NCBI GenBank assembly: GCA_002421995.1
Contig: DISP01000121.1
Span: forward strand, 1-26,744
Source of the DNA: Bacteroidales bacterium UBA6207
GTDB taxonomy: Bacteria; Bacteroidota; Bacteroidia; Bacteroidales; F082
Length of the DNA stretch: 26,744 nt
Reading direction: 5' to 3'
In this document: in pieces, positions 15,140 to 22,678 of the stretch
Layout: every line of letters begins with the position of its first letter
Numbering within the stretch: position 1 is the first letter of the stretch
Made by a program: the position numbers and the translations under genes
The notes under the pieces: generated by a model
Seen by the model: only the letters and a program-made list of their open reading frames with translations
What the model was told of the DNA's origin: nothing
Databases searched by the model: none

Positions 15140-17386
15140 TTAAAACGTTCCGGACAAGCGCAACAGAAATTGCCGCTGAGGCTGCACATCGCCCGGACGG
15201 CCCATATACTCAACATTGGTTAAATTGCGCACAACAAACGAAAGCTGAACCACATGCGTCAGGCGGTAACCAAGCTGAAGTTCTGCAAGTACGTGGGTTT
15301 TATTGGCGGTTTGCCAATAATCATAAAAACCCGGGAGCAAACCTTCGCGGGTGAGTTCGTTTAAAAACACATCGTCAATGCGCAGGATCGGCGACCGGAC
15401 AATCACGCTGATACCAGCCATATATCTCCGGAAGGAAAGATCCCAGCCGGCTTTAAAACTGTGTTTGCGGCGGTATTTAAGAAATTCACCGGTGTTTTTG
15501 CCTGAATAGAGGTTAAACTCCACCGGGTAAGAAAACGTGTATCCGCCACTTGCAACATGTGTTACTATCCCTGTTTTGCCTTTTAGCATCCATTCGGCCT
15601 CAAAGCCATAAACCCTTGCTGCTTCTATATTTGCTGCTTTAAACCCAAATCCAAAACTCCCTGACTGATCGGCATAAATACCAAAAAGATATTCAATCAT
15701 GTTCTTGTTTTGCATATAAAAAGCTGCCAGATCAAGCTGAGCTGCCCATTGACCCAATTTCAAGCCCTGCCTTAGTCCGGCCTCGGCACTCCATCCGGCT
15801 TCGGGTTGGATGTAGAAATTGGGATAAATTTTCACAGCCCCAAGGGTTGTTGAAGCATGTCGCTCGGCAATCGAAGGATAGCGAAAGCCCTGTCCAAAGG
15901 AAGCCCTGAAAAAAGTATGCTCTTTGATGCGATAGTTCAGGCCGGCCCTGAAAAGTGGTTTGAAAACAGTGTTCATGGCATCGAGGTCGTTGTACTCGAG
16001 ACGTAAGCCTCCAACCACTTGTAATCTTTGATTCAATTGGCTTTCGACTTGTGTGAAAAACCCGGCCTGACGGCTGTTGTGGTCGCCGTGAAAATTGGAA
16101 TTCACCTGCGAAAATTGTCCGGAAACACCCGTTTGAAGTGAGAAAAGCGGATGAATGCGGATGAAGTTCTGGTATTCGATATACACCGAGCGAGCCTGGC
16201 TGTTGTTTTGGGCAGCATCAGGAAAGTGGTTATCGCTTTGCTGAATTCGGCTCTTCAACGCATGCCTGATGGCATCGCGCCTTGCATACTCCACAAAGGG
16301 ATCGAGCGTGATGAAAGAACCGCGCATTGCAATTGCTGTCGAAGTGTCCTGAATGAGGGCGCCTGTTGCAGCATTGTCCCAGAGCACAAAATCAGTTTTG
16401 TTCGTAATTCCTGCGTTGGCAGCGAGACCGTAGGTCAAGCCACTCAGCTTCGGGTGGCGGTATTTCCACTTCAGGTGAAACCTTCCTGTTTTTTCGTCGT
16501 TGTATTTTCGGTAACCATTATCAGTGAGCAGGTTAAATCCAAATCCAAGGTCGGAGTTACCCATTTTCCGCAAATGATTAAGGCCGGCTGATGCCGAAAG
16601 TCTCGGGCTGTCCCACCATTTCCAGGTCTTGCGTGCAGGCACATCAAAAACACCGGATTGAAGAAAAACTTTGGTTGAGGGAATAGAAGTGGCATCTGCC
16701 GTCCTGAAGTTGATGACACCGTTGAGTGCCGAAGAACCATATACTACCGAGGAAGCTCCTTTGATCACTTCTATCTGGCTGATGTCGTCGAGCGGGAGAA
16801 ACTGCCAGCGAATGTTTCCGGCATCGGGAGCAATAACAGGCAGGCCATCCAACAATGCCAGAACACGGCTGCCGGCTCCATAACTAAATCCGCTGCCGCC
16901 GCGTATTGAAGCTTGTCCGTCGAGCACTTCAATTCCGGGGCTGCGGCTAAGCAAATCTTTTGTGTCGGTAATATTCCGGCTTTCAATATCGCCCGGCTTG
17001 ATCAGACTCATCGAAACTGTAAGTTCGGCCAAACGTTGTTCGATACGGCTGGCCGTCACAACCACCTGATCCATTTCGAAAACAGCCGCCTGCAAAGCGA
17101 TATCAAGCCGTACTGTATCGCCCGGAATCGTTGCAACACCGCGCTCCTGTGTTTGATAGCCAAGGAGTCTGAACTGAAGATTGATTTGTTTTGCTTCTGT
17201 CCACAGGCGAAAAACACCTTTTTCATCGGTGGTGACCCCCCTGTTTTGCTCAACAAGCACCAGCACAGCCGGTAATGACTCACCGGTTTTGGCATCGGTG
17301 ACCTTTCCGCTAATCCAGCTTTGCGCATGTAAATGGCTAAAGCCAATCAGGCAAACAACTGAAGCTAAAATGATGAGTGATCTCAT
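15140..17386 (-). CDS. TonB-dependent outer-membrane receptor
   Basis: This is a 748-residue protein. A signal peptide (MRSLIILASVVCLIGFSHLHAQ) is followed by a carboxypeptidase-regulatory-like (CarbopepD_reg) domain at about residues 24-100, with GKVTDAKTGESLPAVLVLV. A TonB-box-like segment, MDQVVVTASR, follows at about 104-113. The plug domain (LLSRSPGIEVLDGQASIRGG, then VIKGASSVVYGSSALNGVINF) and a C-terminal barrel ending in LSGTF complete it. It imports an unidentified ligand using TonB energy. The barrel is of single-chain siderophore or vitamin receptor size, not the larger SusC type, and no SusD follows. It overlaps the upstream lipoprotein gene by 4 nt (ATGA), so the two are co-translated partners. 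No metal or vitamin gene nearby reveals the substrate. Confidence 0.93.
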   Translation of the reverse strand: MRSLIILASVVCLIGFSHLHAQSWISGKVTDAKTGESLPAVLVLVEQNRGVTTDEKGVFRLWTEAKQINLQFRLLGYQTQERGVATIPGDTVRLDIALQAAVFEMDQVVVTASRIEQRLAELTVSMSLIKPGDIESRNITDTKDLLSRSPGIEVLDGQASIRGGSGFSYGAGSRVLALLDGLPVIAPDAGNIRWQFLPLDDISQIEVIKGASSVVYGSSALNGVINFRTADATSIPSTKVFLQSGVFDVPARKTWKWWDSPRLSASAGLNHLRKMGNSDLGFGFNLLTDNGYRKYNDEKTGRFHLKWKYRHPKLSGLTYGLAANAGITNKTDFVLWDNAATGALIQDTSTAIAMRGSFITLDPFVEYARRDAIRHALKSRIQQSDNHFPDAAQNNSQARSVYIEYQNFIRIHPLFSLQTGVSGQFSQVNSNFHGDHNSRQAGFFTQVESQLNQRLQVVGGLRLEYNDLDAMNTVFKPLFRAGLNYRIKEHTFFRASFGQGFRYPSIAERHASTTLGAVKIYPNFYIQPEAGWSAEAGLRQGLKLGQWAAQLDLAAFYMQNKNMIEYLFGIYADQSGSFGFGFKAANIEAARVYGFEAEWMLKGKTGIVTHVASGGYTFSYPVEFNLYSGKNTGEFLKYRRKHSFKAGWDLSFRRYMAGISVIVRSPILRIDDVFLNELTREGLLPGFYDYWQTANKTHVLAELQLGYRLTHVVQLSFVVRNLTNVEYMGRPGDVQPQRQFLLRLSGTF

Positions 17387-17793
17387 TTGGCCTTGAATGT
17401 CATCCTGATCTGCATATTCTGGTCAGGATTGGTGAGACTTGGATAGGCCGTATTGATTTTCAAGGAAGAAGCTGTCAGCTCATCTATAATGGTTGTCAGC
17501 GGGATAGGCAATGAGTCAGTGGTGATAACAATCTGAGATTTATTATCGGCAAAGCGCCAGAAACCGGTGTACTGGCCAAAATGACCCGTGGCATCGCGGT
17601 TAAATGTTACCTCGCCCTTAAACTTTTCGAGCACCTGGCCCGGACCACTTGCATCAGCACCATCAACAAGCAGACTGTCAGAAACCCAAGCTGTGGCAGT
17701 GAGCAGTTCGAAACGGTCGTTTTCCTCCGTTTTGTTGCAGGCCAACATCAAAAAAAGACCTAAAATCAGCGTTACTAAAATTTGTTTTTTCAT
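17383..17793 (-). CDS. Small lipoprotein, lipocalin-like, paired with the TonB-dependent receptor
   Basis: This is a 136-residue protein with a lipoprotein signal peptide, MKKQILVTLILGLFLMLAC, where the Cys after LMLA (residue 19) is the lipidation site. The mature part has a W...D...F...G pattern with repeated beta strands (GEVTFNRDATGHFGQYTGFWRF, KSQIVITTD), resembling the lipocalin-like domains of small Bacteroidetes lipoproteins. Its stop codon overlaps the start of the receptor gene by ATGA. This coupling suggests a role with the receptor, for example in ligand capture at the outer membrane, but that is inference. A -7-type box lies 22 nt upstream. I do not recognise a named family. Confidence 0.7.
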   Translation of the reverse strand: MKKQILVTLILGLFLMLACNKTEENDRFELLTATAWVSDSLLVDGADASGPGQVLEKFKGEVTFNRDATGHFGQYTGFWRFADNKSQIVITTDSLPIPLTTIIDELTASSLKINTAYPSLTNPDQNMQIRMTFKAK

Positions 17794-17815
17794 TTTTTAT
17801 GTCATTTGTGCAAAA

Positions 17816-17823
17816 CAAATATA
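17816..17823 (-). promoter_or_regulatory. Candidate -7 element TATATTTG for the lipoprotein-receptor operon
   Basis: An exact TAnnTTTG match on the minus strand, 22 nt before the lipoprotein ATG. No convincing -33 element is seen. Confidence 0.45.
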
Positions 17824-17964
17824 CAACCTTACATTATAAACCGGCAGGTTTTGCAGCAATCATGTGATTGGCGCAGATAATTCAGTACGAAGAAGCTCAA
17901 CAATCAAATAAATTCAGTTATTTAAATATGTTTTAAAAATCACTTATACAATACGTTGGGGAGA

Positions 17965-17989
17965 AATAATGCGGTTGAACCGTGTTATT
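17965..17989. repeat. 25-nt imperfect inverted repeat upstream of maeB
   Basis: AATAATGCGGTT, a single G centre and AACCGTGTTATT form a dyad with 10 of 12 positions matched; the two mismatches would be G-U pairs in RNA. It lies about 40 to 60 nt upstream of the candidate maeB -7 box, in the 264-nt divergent gap, where an activator or repressor site would be expected. Confidence 0.4.
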
Positions 17990-18004
17990 GCACATGTTTT
18001 TCTG

Positions 18005-18019
18005 GACAAAAGGTTTGTC
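18005..18019. repeat. Inverted repeat GACAAA-N3-TTTGTC upstream of maeB
   Basis: This is a perfect 6-3-6 dyad just upstream of the TACCTTTG box, so it falls within the expected promoter. A TTTGTC/GACAAA pair is also present upstream of ruvA. It may be an operator or chance. Confidence 0.35.
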
Positions 18020-18026
18020 TTTTTCA

Positions 18027-18034
18027 TACCTTTG
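18027..18034 (+). promoter_or_regulatory. Candidate -7 element TACCTTTG for maeB
   Basis: An exact match to the Bacteroidetes TAnnTTTG consensus, 23 nt before the maeB ATG. Confidence 0.5.
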
Positions 18035-18057
18035 GGCTCAATCAAATCACATAAGTT

Positions 18058-20346
18058 ATGGATAAGTTATTTTACAAGGATGCCCTGAATTATCATTCAC
18101 AGGGTCGTCCGGGAAAGTTGGAGGTGATTCCAACAAAACCCTACAGCACGCAACGCGATCTTTCGCTGGCATACAGTCCCGGCGTTGCCGATCCCTGTCT
18201 TGCCATCAATAAAACACCCGAAGATGTGTATAAATACACGGGCAAAGGCAATCTGGTAGCCGTGATTTCAAACGGCACGGCAGTATTGGGTTTGGGCGAT
18301 ATTGGTCCGGAAGCAGGTAAACCCGTGATGGAAGGAAAAGGATTGTTGTTCAAGGTGTTTGCGGATATTGATGTGTTTGATATCGAAATAAACGAAAAAG
18401 ACCCGAAAAAATTTATTGAAATTGTCAAGGCCATTGCGCCCACTTTTGGCGGTATAAACCTCGAAGATATCAAGGCTCCCGAATGTTTTGAGATAGAAGA
18501 AGAACTCAAAAAGCAGCTTCCCATACCGATCATGCACGACGACCAGCACGGCACAGCCATTATCACCTCGGCGGGCTTGCTCAACGCGCTCGAAATCAAC
18601 GGAAAAAAGATCGAGAATCTCAAAATCGTTGTTAACGGCGCCGGCGCAGCAGCTGTTTCGTGTACAAAACTCTACATCAAGCTGGGAGCCAAACCCGAAA
18701 ACATTTTGATGTTTGACAGCAAAGGTGTGTTAAATAAAAAGCGCAAAGACCTCAACGATACCAAACTGCAGTTTGCACATGATATTCCGGACATGACGCT
18801 CGAAGAGGCACTCAAAGGCGCTGATATGTTTTTGGGCTTGTCTGTTGCAGGAGTCATCAAAAAGCACATGCTTCTGGCCATGGCAGAAAATCCGATTGTT
18901 TTTGCGCTTGCCAATCCCATTCCCGAGATAGCCTATAACGATGCGATGGCCACACGCGACGACATTATCATGGCCACGGGACGGTCCGATTTTCCAAATC
19001 AGATCAACAACGTGCTCGGTTTTCCCTACATTTTCAGAGGCGCTTTGGACGTTCGGGCCAAAGCTATCAACGACGAGATGAAACTCGCGGCCTCAAGAGC
19101 CTTGGCACAACTGGCAAAAGAACCGGTTCCTGAAGAGGTGAATATCGCCTTCAATGTCAACAACCTGCGTTTTGGTCGTGAATATATCATTCCCAAACCA
19201 ACCGATCCGCGACTCATTGAAAGAGTTGCACTTGCAGTAGCAAAAGCCGCAGTTGAAACAGGCGTTGCACGCAATCCGATCAAAAACTGGGAAAACTACA
19301 CCGAAGAACTCCGCAAGCGGCTTAAAACCAGCAATCCGCTCTTGCGCCAGATAAAAACAAGGGCCAAACATAACCCAAAAAGAGTGGTCCTGGCCGATGC
19401 CGAACATTACAAAATGCTCAAAGCAGCCGAAATCGTCCTCAACGAAGGTCTTGCCGAGCCGGTACTGCTTGGCAATGCTTCCAAAATTAAAGCCATCATC
19501 CAGGAGAATGAACTTGAGCTGCATGGCGTTGAAATCATTGATCCACGTTCAAACGAACAAAACGGTCGCCGCAAACAGTTTGCCGAAGCCTTGTTCCAGC
19601 GACGTCAGCGCAAAGGAATGACCTTTACTGCTGCACGCAGCCTGCTCATGCACCGCAGCTATTTTGGTGCCATGATGGTTGCCACAGGACATGCTGACGC
19701 CATGGTCTCGGGCCTCACACGCAACTATCCCGATACTGTGCGCCCCGTTTTACAGGTGATTGATAAACAAAACGGAAACAACATCGCTTCAGGGATGTAT
19801 ATCGTCAACACCAAACGTGGCCCAGTCTTTTTTGCCGACTGCACATTGAATATTGACCCCACCTGGGAACAATTGGTCGAGATTACCCTGCAAACTTGTC
19901 AATCTGTTCGCGAATTCAAGATTGTTCCGCGTGTTGCGTTGGTTTCCTATTCGAGTTTTGGATCTGCCGGTGGAAAAGTGCCCGAAAAACAGCGTAAAGC
20001 TGTTGAATATCTGCACAAACACCATCCTGATATGATCGTTGACGGCGAAATACAAGCCAATGCAGCGCTGAATCCCGAACTGCTTTCGGAGTCGTTTTCC
20101 TTCTCCCGCCTCTTGGGCGGGCCGGCCAATGTGCTGATTTTCCCTAATCTTGAATCATCAAACATTGCCTACAAACTGATGCAGGAACTGGGCGGCGCCG
20201 AAGTGATCGGGCCAGTTTTGAACGGGATGAATGAGTCTGTGCAAATCCTTCAGATGGGCAGCTCGGTGAGTGAAATTGTGAACATGATCACCATTGCCGT
20301 TATTGATGCCCAAAACAAATCGGAAGCCAGAAACAAACGCGTATAA
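18058..20346 (+). CDS. maeB: Malic enzyme with C-terminal phosphotransacetylase-like domain
   Basis: This is a 762-residue two-domain protein of MaeB type. The N-terminal malic enzyme (about 1-425) has YSPGVADPCLAI, VISNGTAVLGLGDIGPEAGKPV, the metal-binding region DIDVFDIE and MHDDQHGTAIITSAG, and a nucleotide-binding fold (VVNGAGAAAVSCTKLYIKLG). The C-terminal half (about 430-762) resembles phosphate acetyltransferase, with LADAEHYKMLKAAEIVL, RNYPDTVRPVLQVI and SYSSFGSAGGK. It decarboxylates malate to pyruvate with reduction of NAD(P)+. In MaeB of other bacteria the second domain is regulatory, sensing acetyl-CoA, and has no transacetylase activity; that is assumed here. The coenzyme preference cannot be told from sequence alone. 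It converges on thrC with a gap of only 12 nt. Confidence 0.96.
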   Translation: MDKLFYKDALNYHSQGRPGKLEVIPTKPYSTQRDLSLAYSPGVADPCLAINKTPEDVYKYTGKGNLVAVISNGTAVLGLGDIGPEAGKPVMEGKGLLFKVFADIDVFDIEINEKDPKKFIEIVKAIAPTFGGINLEDIKAPECFEIEEELKKQLPIPIMHDDQHGTAIITSAGLLNALEINGKKIENLKIVVNGAGAAAVSCTKLYIKLGAKPENILMFDSKGVLNKKRKDLNDTKLQFAHDIPDMTLEEALKGADMFLGLSVAGVIKKHMLLAMAENPIVFALANPIPEIAYNDAMATRDDIIMATGRSDFPNQINNVLGFPYIFRGALDVRAKAINDEMKLAASRALAQLAKEPVPEEVNIAFNVNNLRFGREYIIPKPTDPRLIERVALAVAKAAVETGVARNPIKNWENYTEELRKRLKTSNPLLRQIKTRAKHNPKRVVLADAEHYKMLKAAEIVLNEGLAEPVLLGNASKIKAIIQENELELHGVEIIDPRSNEQNGRRKQFAEALFQRRQRKGMTFTAARSLLMHRSYFGAMMVATGHADAMVSGLTRNYPDTVRPVLQVIDKQNGNNIASGMYIVNTKRGPVFFADCTLNIDPTWEQLVEITLQTCQSVREFKIVPRVALVSYSSFGSAGGKVPEKQRKAVEYLHKHHPDMIVDGEIQANAALNPELLSESFSFSRLLGGPANVLIFPNLESSNIAYKLMQELGGAEVIGPVLNGMNESVQILQMGSSVSEIVNMITIAVIDAQNKSEARNKRV

Positions 20347-20358
20347 TATGTAAACGTA

Positions 20359-21672
20359 TCAGCTTAAAGCACCTCTGTGCTCAAGCACCATAGACCTGAC
20401 CTCGGCATAGTCGTTTTTGCAAGCTGTGCTGAGGTCTTTTTTTCGGCCGAAAGCTTCGAGGCGTGGAGGCACAACAATGTGTGTTTCTATACAGGCTTCC
20501 ACCACTTCGGCAAACTTGGCAGGGTGCGCGGTTGCCAAAAAAGCCGCATTGCCCGTAAATTTGCATGTTTCGATATACTGCATCAAACCAAGATAGCCAA
20601 CAGCCGCGTGAGGATCAGCAATATAGGCATGGTTTTTCCATAATTCAGCAACCGCATTGCGCGTTTGATCGTCAGAAAAAGAAAAAGCACTGATATGCTT
20701 TCTCATTTGTGCCACATCACCATTAAAAAGATGAAGCATCCGTTCAAAATTGCTTGGATTGCCCACATCCATGGCATTGCTGATTGTTGCAACAGAAGGT
20801 CGGGAAACAAATTTTCCCGAGCGGAGAAAAGCCGGAACAACATCATTTACATTGGTTGAAGCCACAAACCGATTGATAGGAACACCCATGGCACGGGCCA
20901 TCAAGCCGGCAGTCAGGTTGCCGAAATTCCCGCTGGGAACACTCACCACCGGCGTCTGCGCATCAAGACGGCTCCACAGCCATGCATAATACACCATTTG
21001 AGGGAGCAAGCGCGCAATATTGATGCTGTTGGCCGATGTTATCAAATGATGATTGAGGGCATTTTCATCTGAAAGCAAAGCTTTTACATGGCGTTGGCAG
21101 TCGTCAAAACTTCCATCAATTTCGATCGCAGTGATGTTGTTGCCCCACGAACAAAGCTGCATACGCTGTGCAGGACTCACTTTTCCTTTTGGAAACAAAA
21201 CAAAAACTTCGATGCCTTCAACATTGTGAAAGCCCGATGCTACTGCGCTTCCTGTGTCGCCCGATGTGGCCACGACTACTTTTAAGGGTTTGTTTTCGTT
21301 GTTAAGATGCGGGAGCAAGCGTGCCATGAATCTTGCACCAACATCTTTGAAGGCAAGCGTCGGTCCATGGAAAAGCTCTAAACTATAAACACCGTCGGTA
21401 AGCTGTCTGACGGGTATTTCAAAGTTGAAAGCCTCGTTGCAAATATCAGCCAACACATGTGGCGCCACATCTTCCAGTAAAAAAGGATTCAGCAGATGAA
21501 AAGCCAGCTCAGAAAGTGTCATTTGCGGCATTTTGCTGAGTGTCTCAGCACTCAGTACCGGAATTTCGGCAGGCATAAACAATCCGCCATCCGGAGCGAG
21601 TCCTTTCAAAACAGCATCGCGGAGGCTGAAAGCAATGTGTTGGTTTGCGTCACGTGTTGATAAATATTTCAT
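20359..21672 (-). CDS. thrC: Threonine synthase
   Basis: This is a 437-residue pyridoxal-phosphate enzyme. The cofactor lysine lies in HGPTLAFKDVGARFM (Lys109). The phosphate-binding and substrate region has VVATSGDTGSAVASGF. The N-terminal start (MKYLSTRDANQHIAFSLRDAVLKGLAPDGGLF) is the usual one for the long-form threonine synthases of E. coli ThrC length (428 residues). It converts O-phosphohomoserine to threonine, the last step of the pathway. It is the third gene of the operon, 27 nt after thrB. Its last codons form the terminator hairpin of the convergent maeB when read on the opposite strand. Confidence 0.97.
   Translation of the reverse strand: MKYLSTRDANQHIAFSLRDAVLKGLAPDGGLFMPAEIPVLSAETLSKMPQMTLSELAFHLLNPFLLEDVAPHVLADICNEAFNFEIPVRQLTDGVYSLELFHGPTLAFKDVGARFMARLLPHLNNENKPLKVVVATSGDTGSAVASGFHNVEGIEVFVLFPKGKVSPAQRMQLCSWGNNITAIEIDGSFDDCQRHVKALLSDENALNHHLITSANSINIARLLPQMVYYAWLWSRLDAQTPVVSVPSGNFGNLTAGLMARAMGVPINRFVASTNVNDVVPAFLRSGKFVSRPSVATISNAMDVGNPSNFERMLHLFNGDVAQMRKHISAFSFSDDQTRNAVAELWKNHAYIADPHAAVGYLGLMQYIETCKFTGNAAFLATAHPAKFAEVVEACIETHIVVPPRLEAFGRKKDLSTACKNDYAEVRSMVLEHRGALS
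20398..20443 (+). terminator. Intrinsic terminator for maeB, embedded in the 3' end of thrC
   Basis: On the plus strand GACCTCGGCATAG (20398-20410) can pair with CTGTGCTGAGGTC (20424-20436): 13 pairs including two G-U, with a 13-nt loop, followed by seven T (20437-20443). The hairpin lies wholly within the antisense of the last thrC codons. Confidence 0.75.
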
Positions 21673-21699
21673 TGAATTGCAGATTGTTTAGATATTAAA

Positions 21700-22668
21700 T
21701 TATTCAGCTATAAGCAGTTGCGCACCAAGAGGATTAATTGCGGAAAGATAAACCTGATGAGGCATTTTTGAAGATGTGAGAAAAGCCGATATAGGCTTAG
21801 CAATATTTTGTGCTTTTGGCAAACCATCGGCAAAGGCAAAAACGGTAGGTCCTGATCCTGATATACCAAAAGCAATCGCGCCGGCATCGGTGGCCAACTG
21901 TTTCATCGTGTTGAAATCAGGAATCAGGTGTTCGCGCACAGGTTCCACAATGTGATCGGTCATGCTGCGGCCAAGCAGGGAAAGATCGTTGCTGTATAAT
22001 GCAGCAACCAATCCTGCCACATTGCCCCATTGTTTCACCGCATCGCGCAAAGGAATTTTTTCGGGCAGGATGCTGCGCGCTTCGCGTGTGGGAACGCTCA
22101 CTTCAGGATGAATGATGGCACAAAACAGCGTTTCGGGAACAGGCAACTGAACAATATCCAAAGGTGTGTATGACCTGATGAGTACGAGGCCGCCAAAAAG
22201 CGCGGGCGCAACATTGTCGGCATGGGCATTGCCACAAGCCAAACGCTCACCTTCCATGGCCAGCGGAAGCAGGTCTTTACGCGTAAGAGGCTCACCCATA
22301 AGCGTATTAACGGCCAGCAAGGCAGCCACGCTGCTTGCCGCACTCGACCCAAGACCGCTGTTGAGCGGCATTTTTTTATGAATGCCGACAGCAATCCCTT
22401 GCCTGCTTCCAATTTTATCCAGAAAGAGCCTGACCACCGCCGAAGCCGTGTTTTTATCAGCATCGCGGGGCAGCAGCCCGCCATCGCCGGTGATGGTTTC
22501 AATGCTCACCACCCCGCTGTTGTTGCGTCTGAGTTCAACCTCATCGCCCGGAGTATGGAGGGCAAAGCCAAGCACATCAAAACCACAGTTGAGGTTTGAA
22601 ACACTGGCCGGAGCAAAGGTTCTTACGTACTGAAATTGTTTCTTTTGCATCATTTCCGATATTTTCAA
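21700..22668 (-). CDS. thrB: Homoserine kinase
   Basis: This is a 322-residue GHMP-family kinase. The ATP-binding motif is PLNSGLGSSAASS at residues 101-113. The N-terminal VRTFAPASVSNLNCGFDVLGFAL and the C-terminal GISGSGPTVFAF are the other two family motifs. It phosphorylates homoserine to O-phosphohomoserine with ATP. The gene starts 10 nt after the thrA stop and ends 27 nt before thrC, so the three are one operon. In-frame ATGs six and seven codons in are alternative starts, since the first catalytic motif begins near residue 16. The length is normal for the family. Confidence 0.97.
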   Translation of the reverse strand: MKISEMMQKKQFQYVRTFAPASVSNLNCGFDVLGFALHTPGDEVELRRNNSGVVSIETITGDGGLLPRDADKNTASAVVRLFLDKIGSRQGIAVGIHKKMPLNSGLGSSAASSVAALLAVNTLMGEPLTRKDLLPLAMEGERLACGNAHADNVAPALFGGLVLIRSYTPLDIVQLPVPETLFCAIIHPEVSVPTREARSILPEKIPLRDAVKQWGNVAGLVAALYSNDLSLLGRSMTDHIVEPVREHLIPDFNTMKQLATDAGAIAFGISGSGPTVFAFADGLPKAQNIAKPISAFLTSSKMPHQVYLSAINPLGAQLLIAE

Positions 22669-22678
22669 ATTGTTAAAC

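Noticed and set aside
17857..17870. CAATCA-TG-TGATTG inverted repeat in the lipoprotein/maeB gap as a Crp-like site
   Set aside because: It is short and does not match the Crp consensus half-sites or spacing.
20367..20388. Small hairpin AGCAC/GTGCT at the end of thrC as a thr operon terminator
   Set aside because: The stem is short, lies before the thrC stop codon, and no T tract follows on the minus strand. The operon's real terminator was not found.
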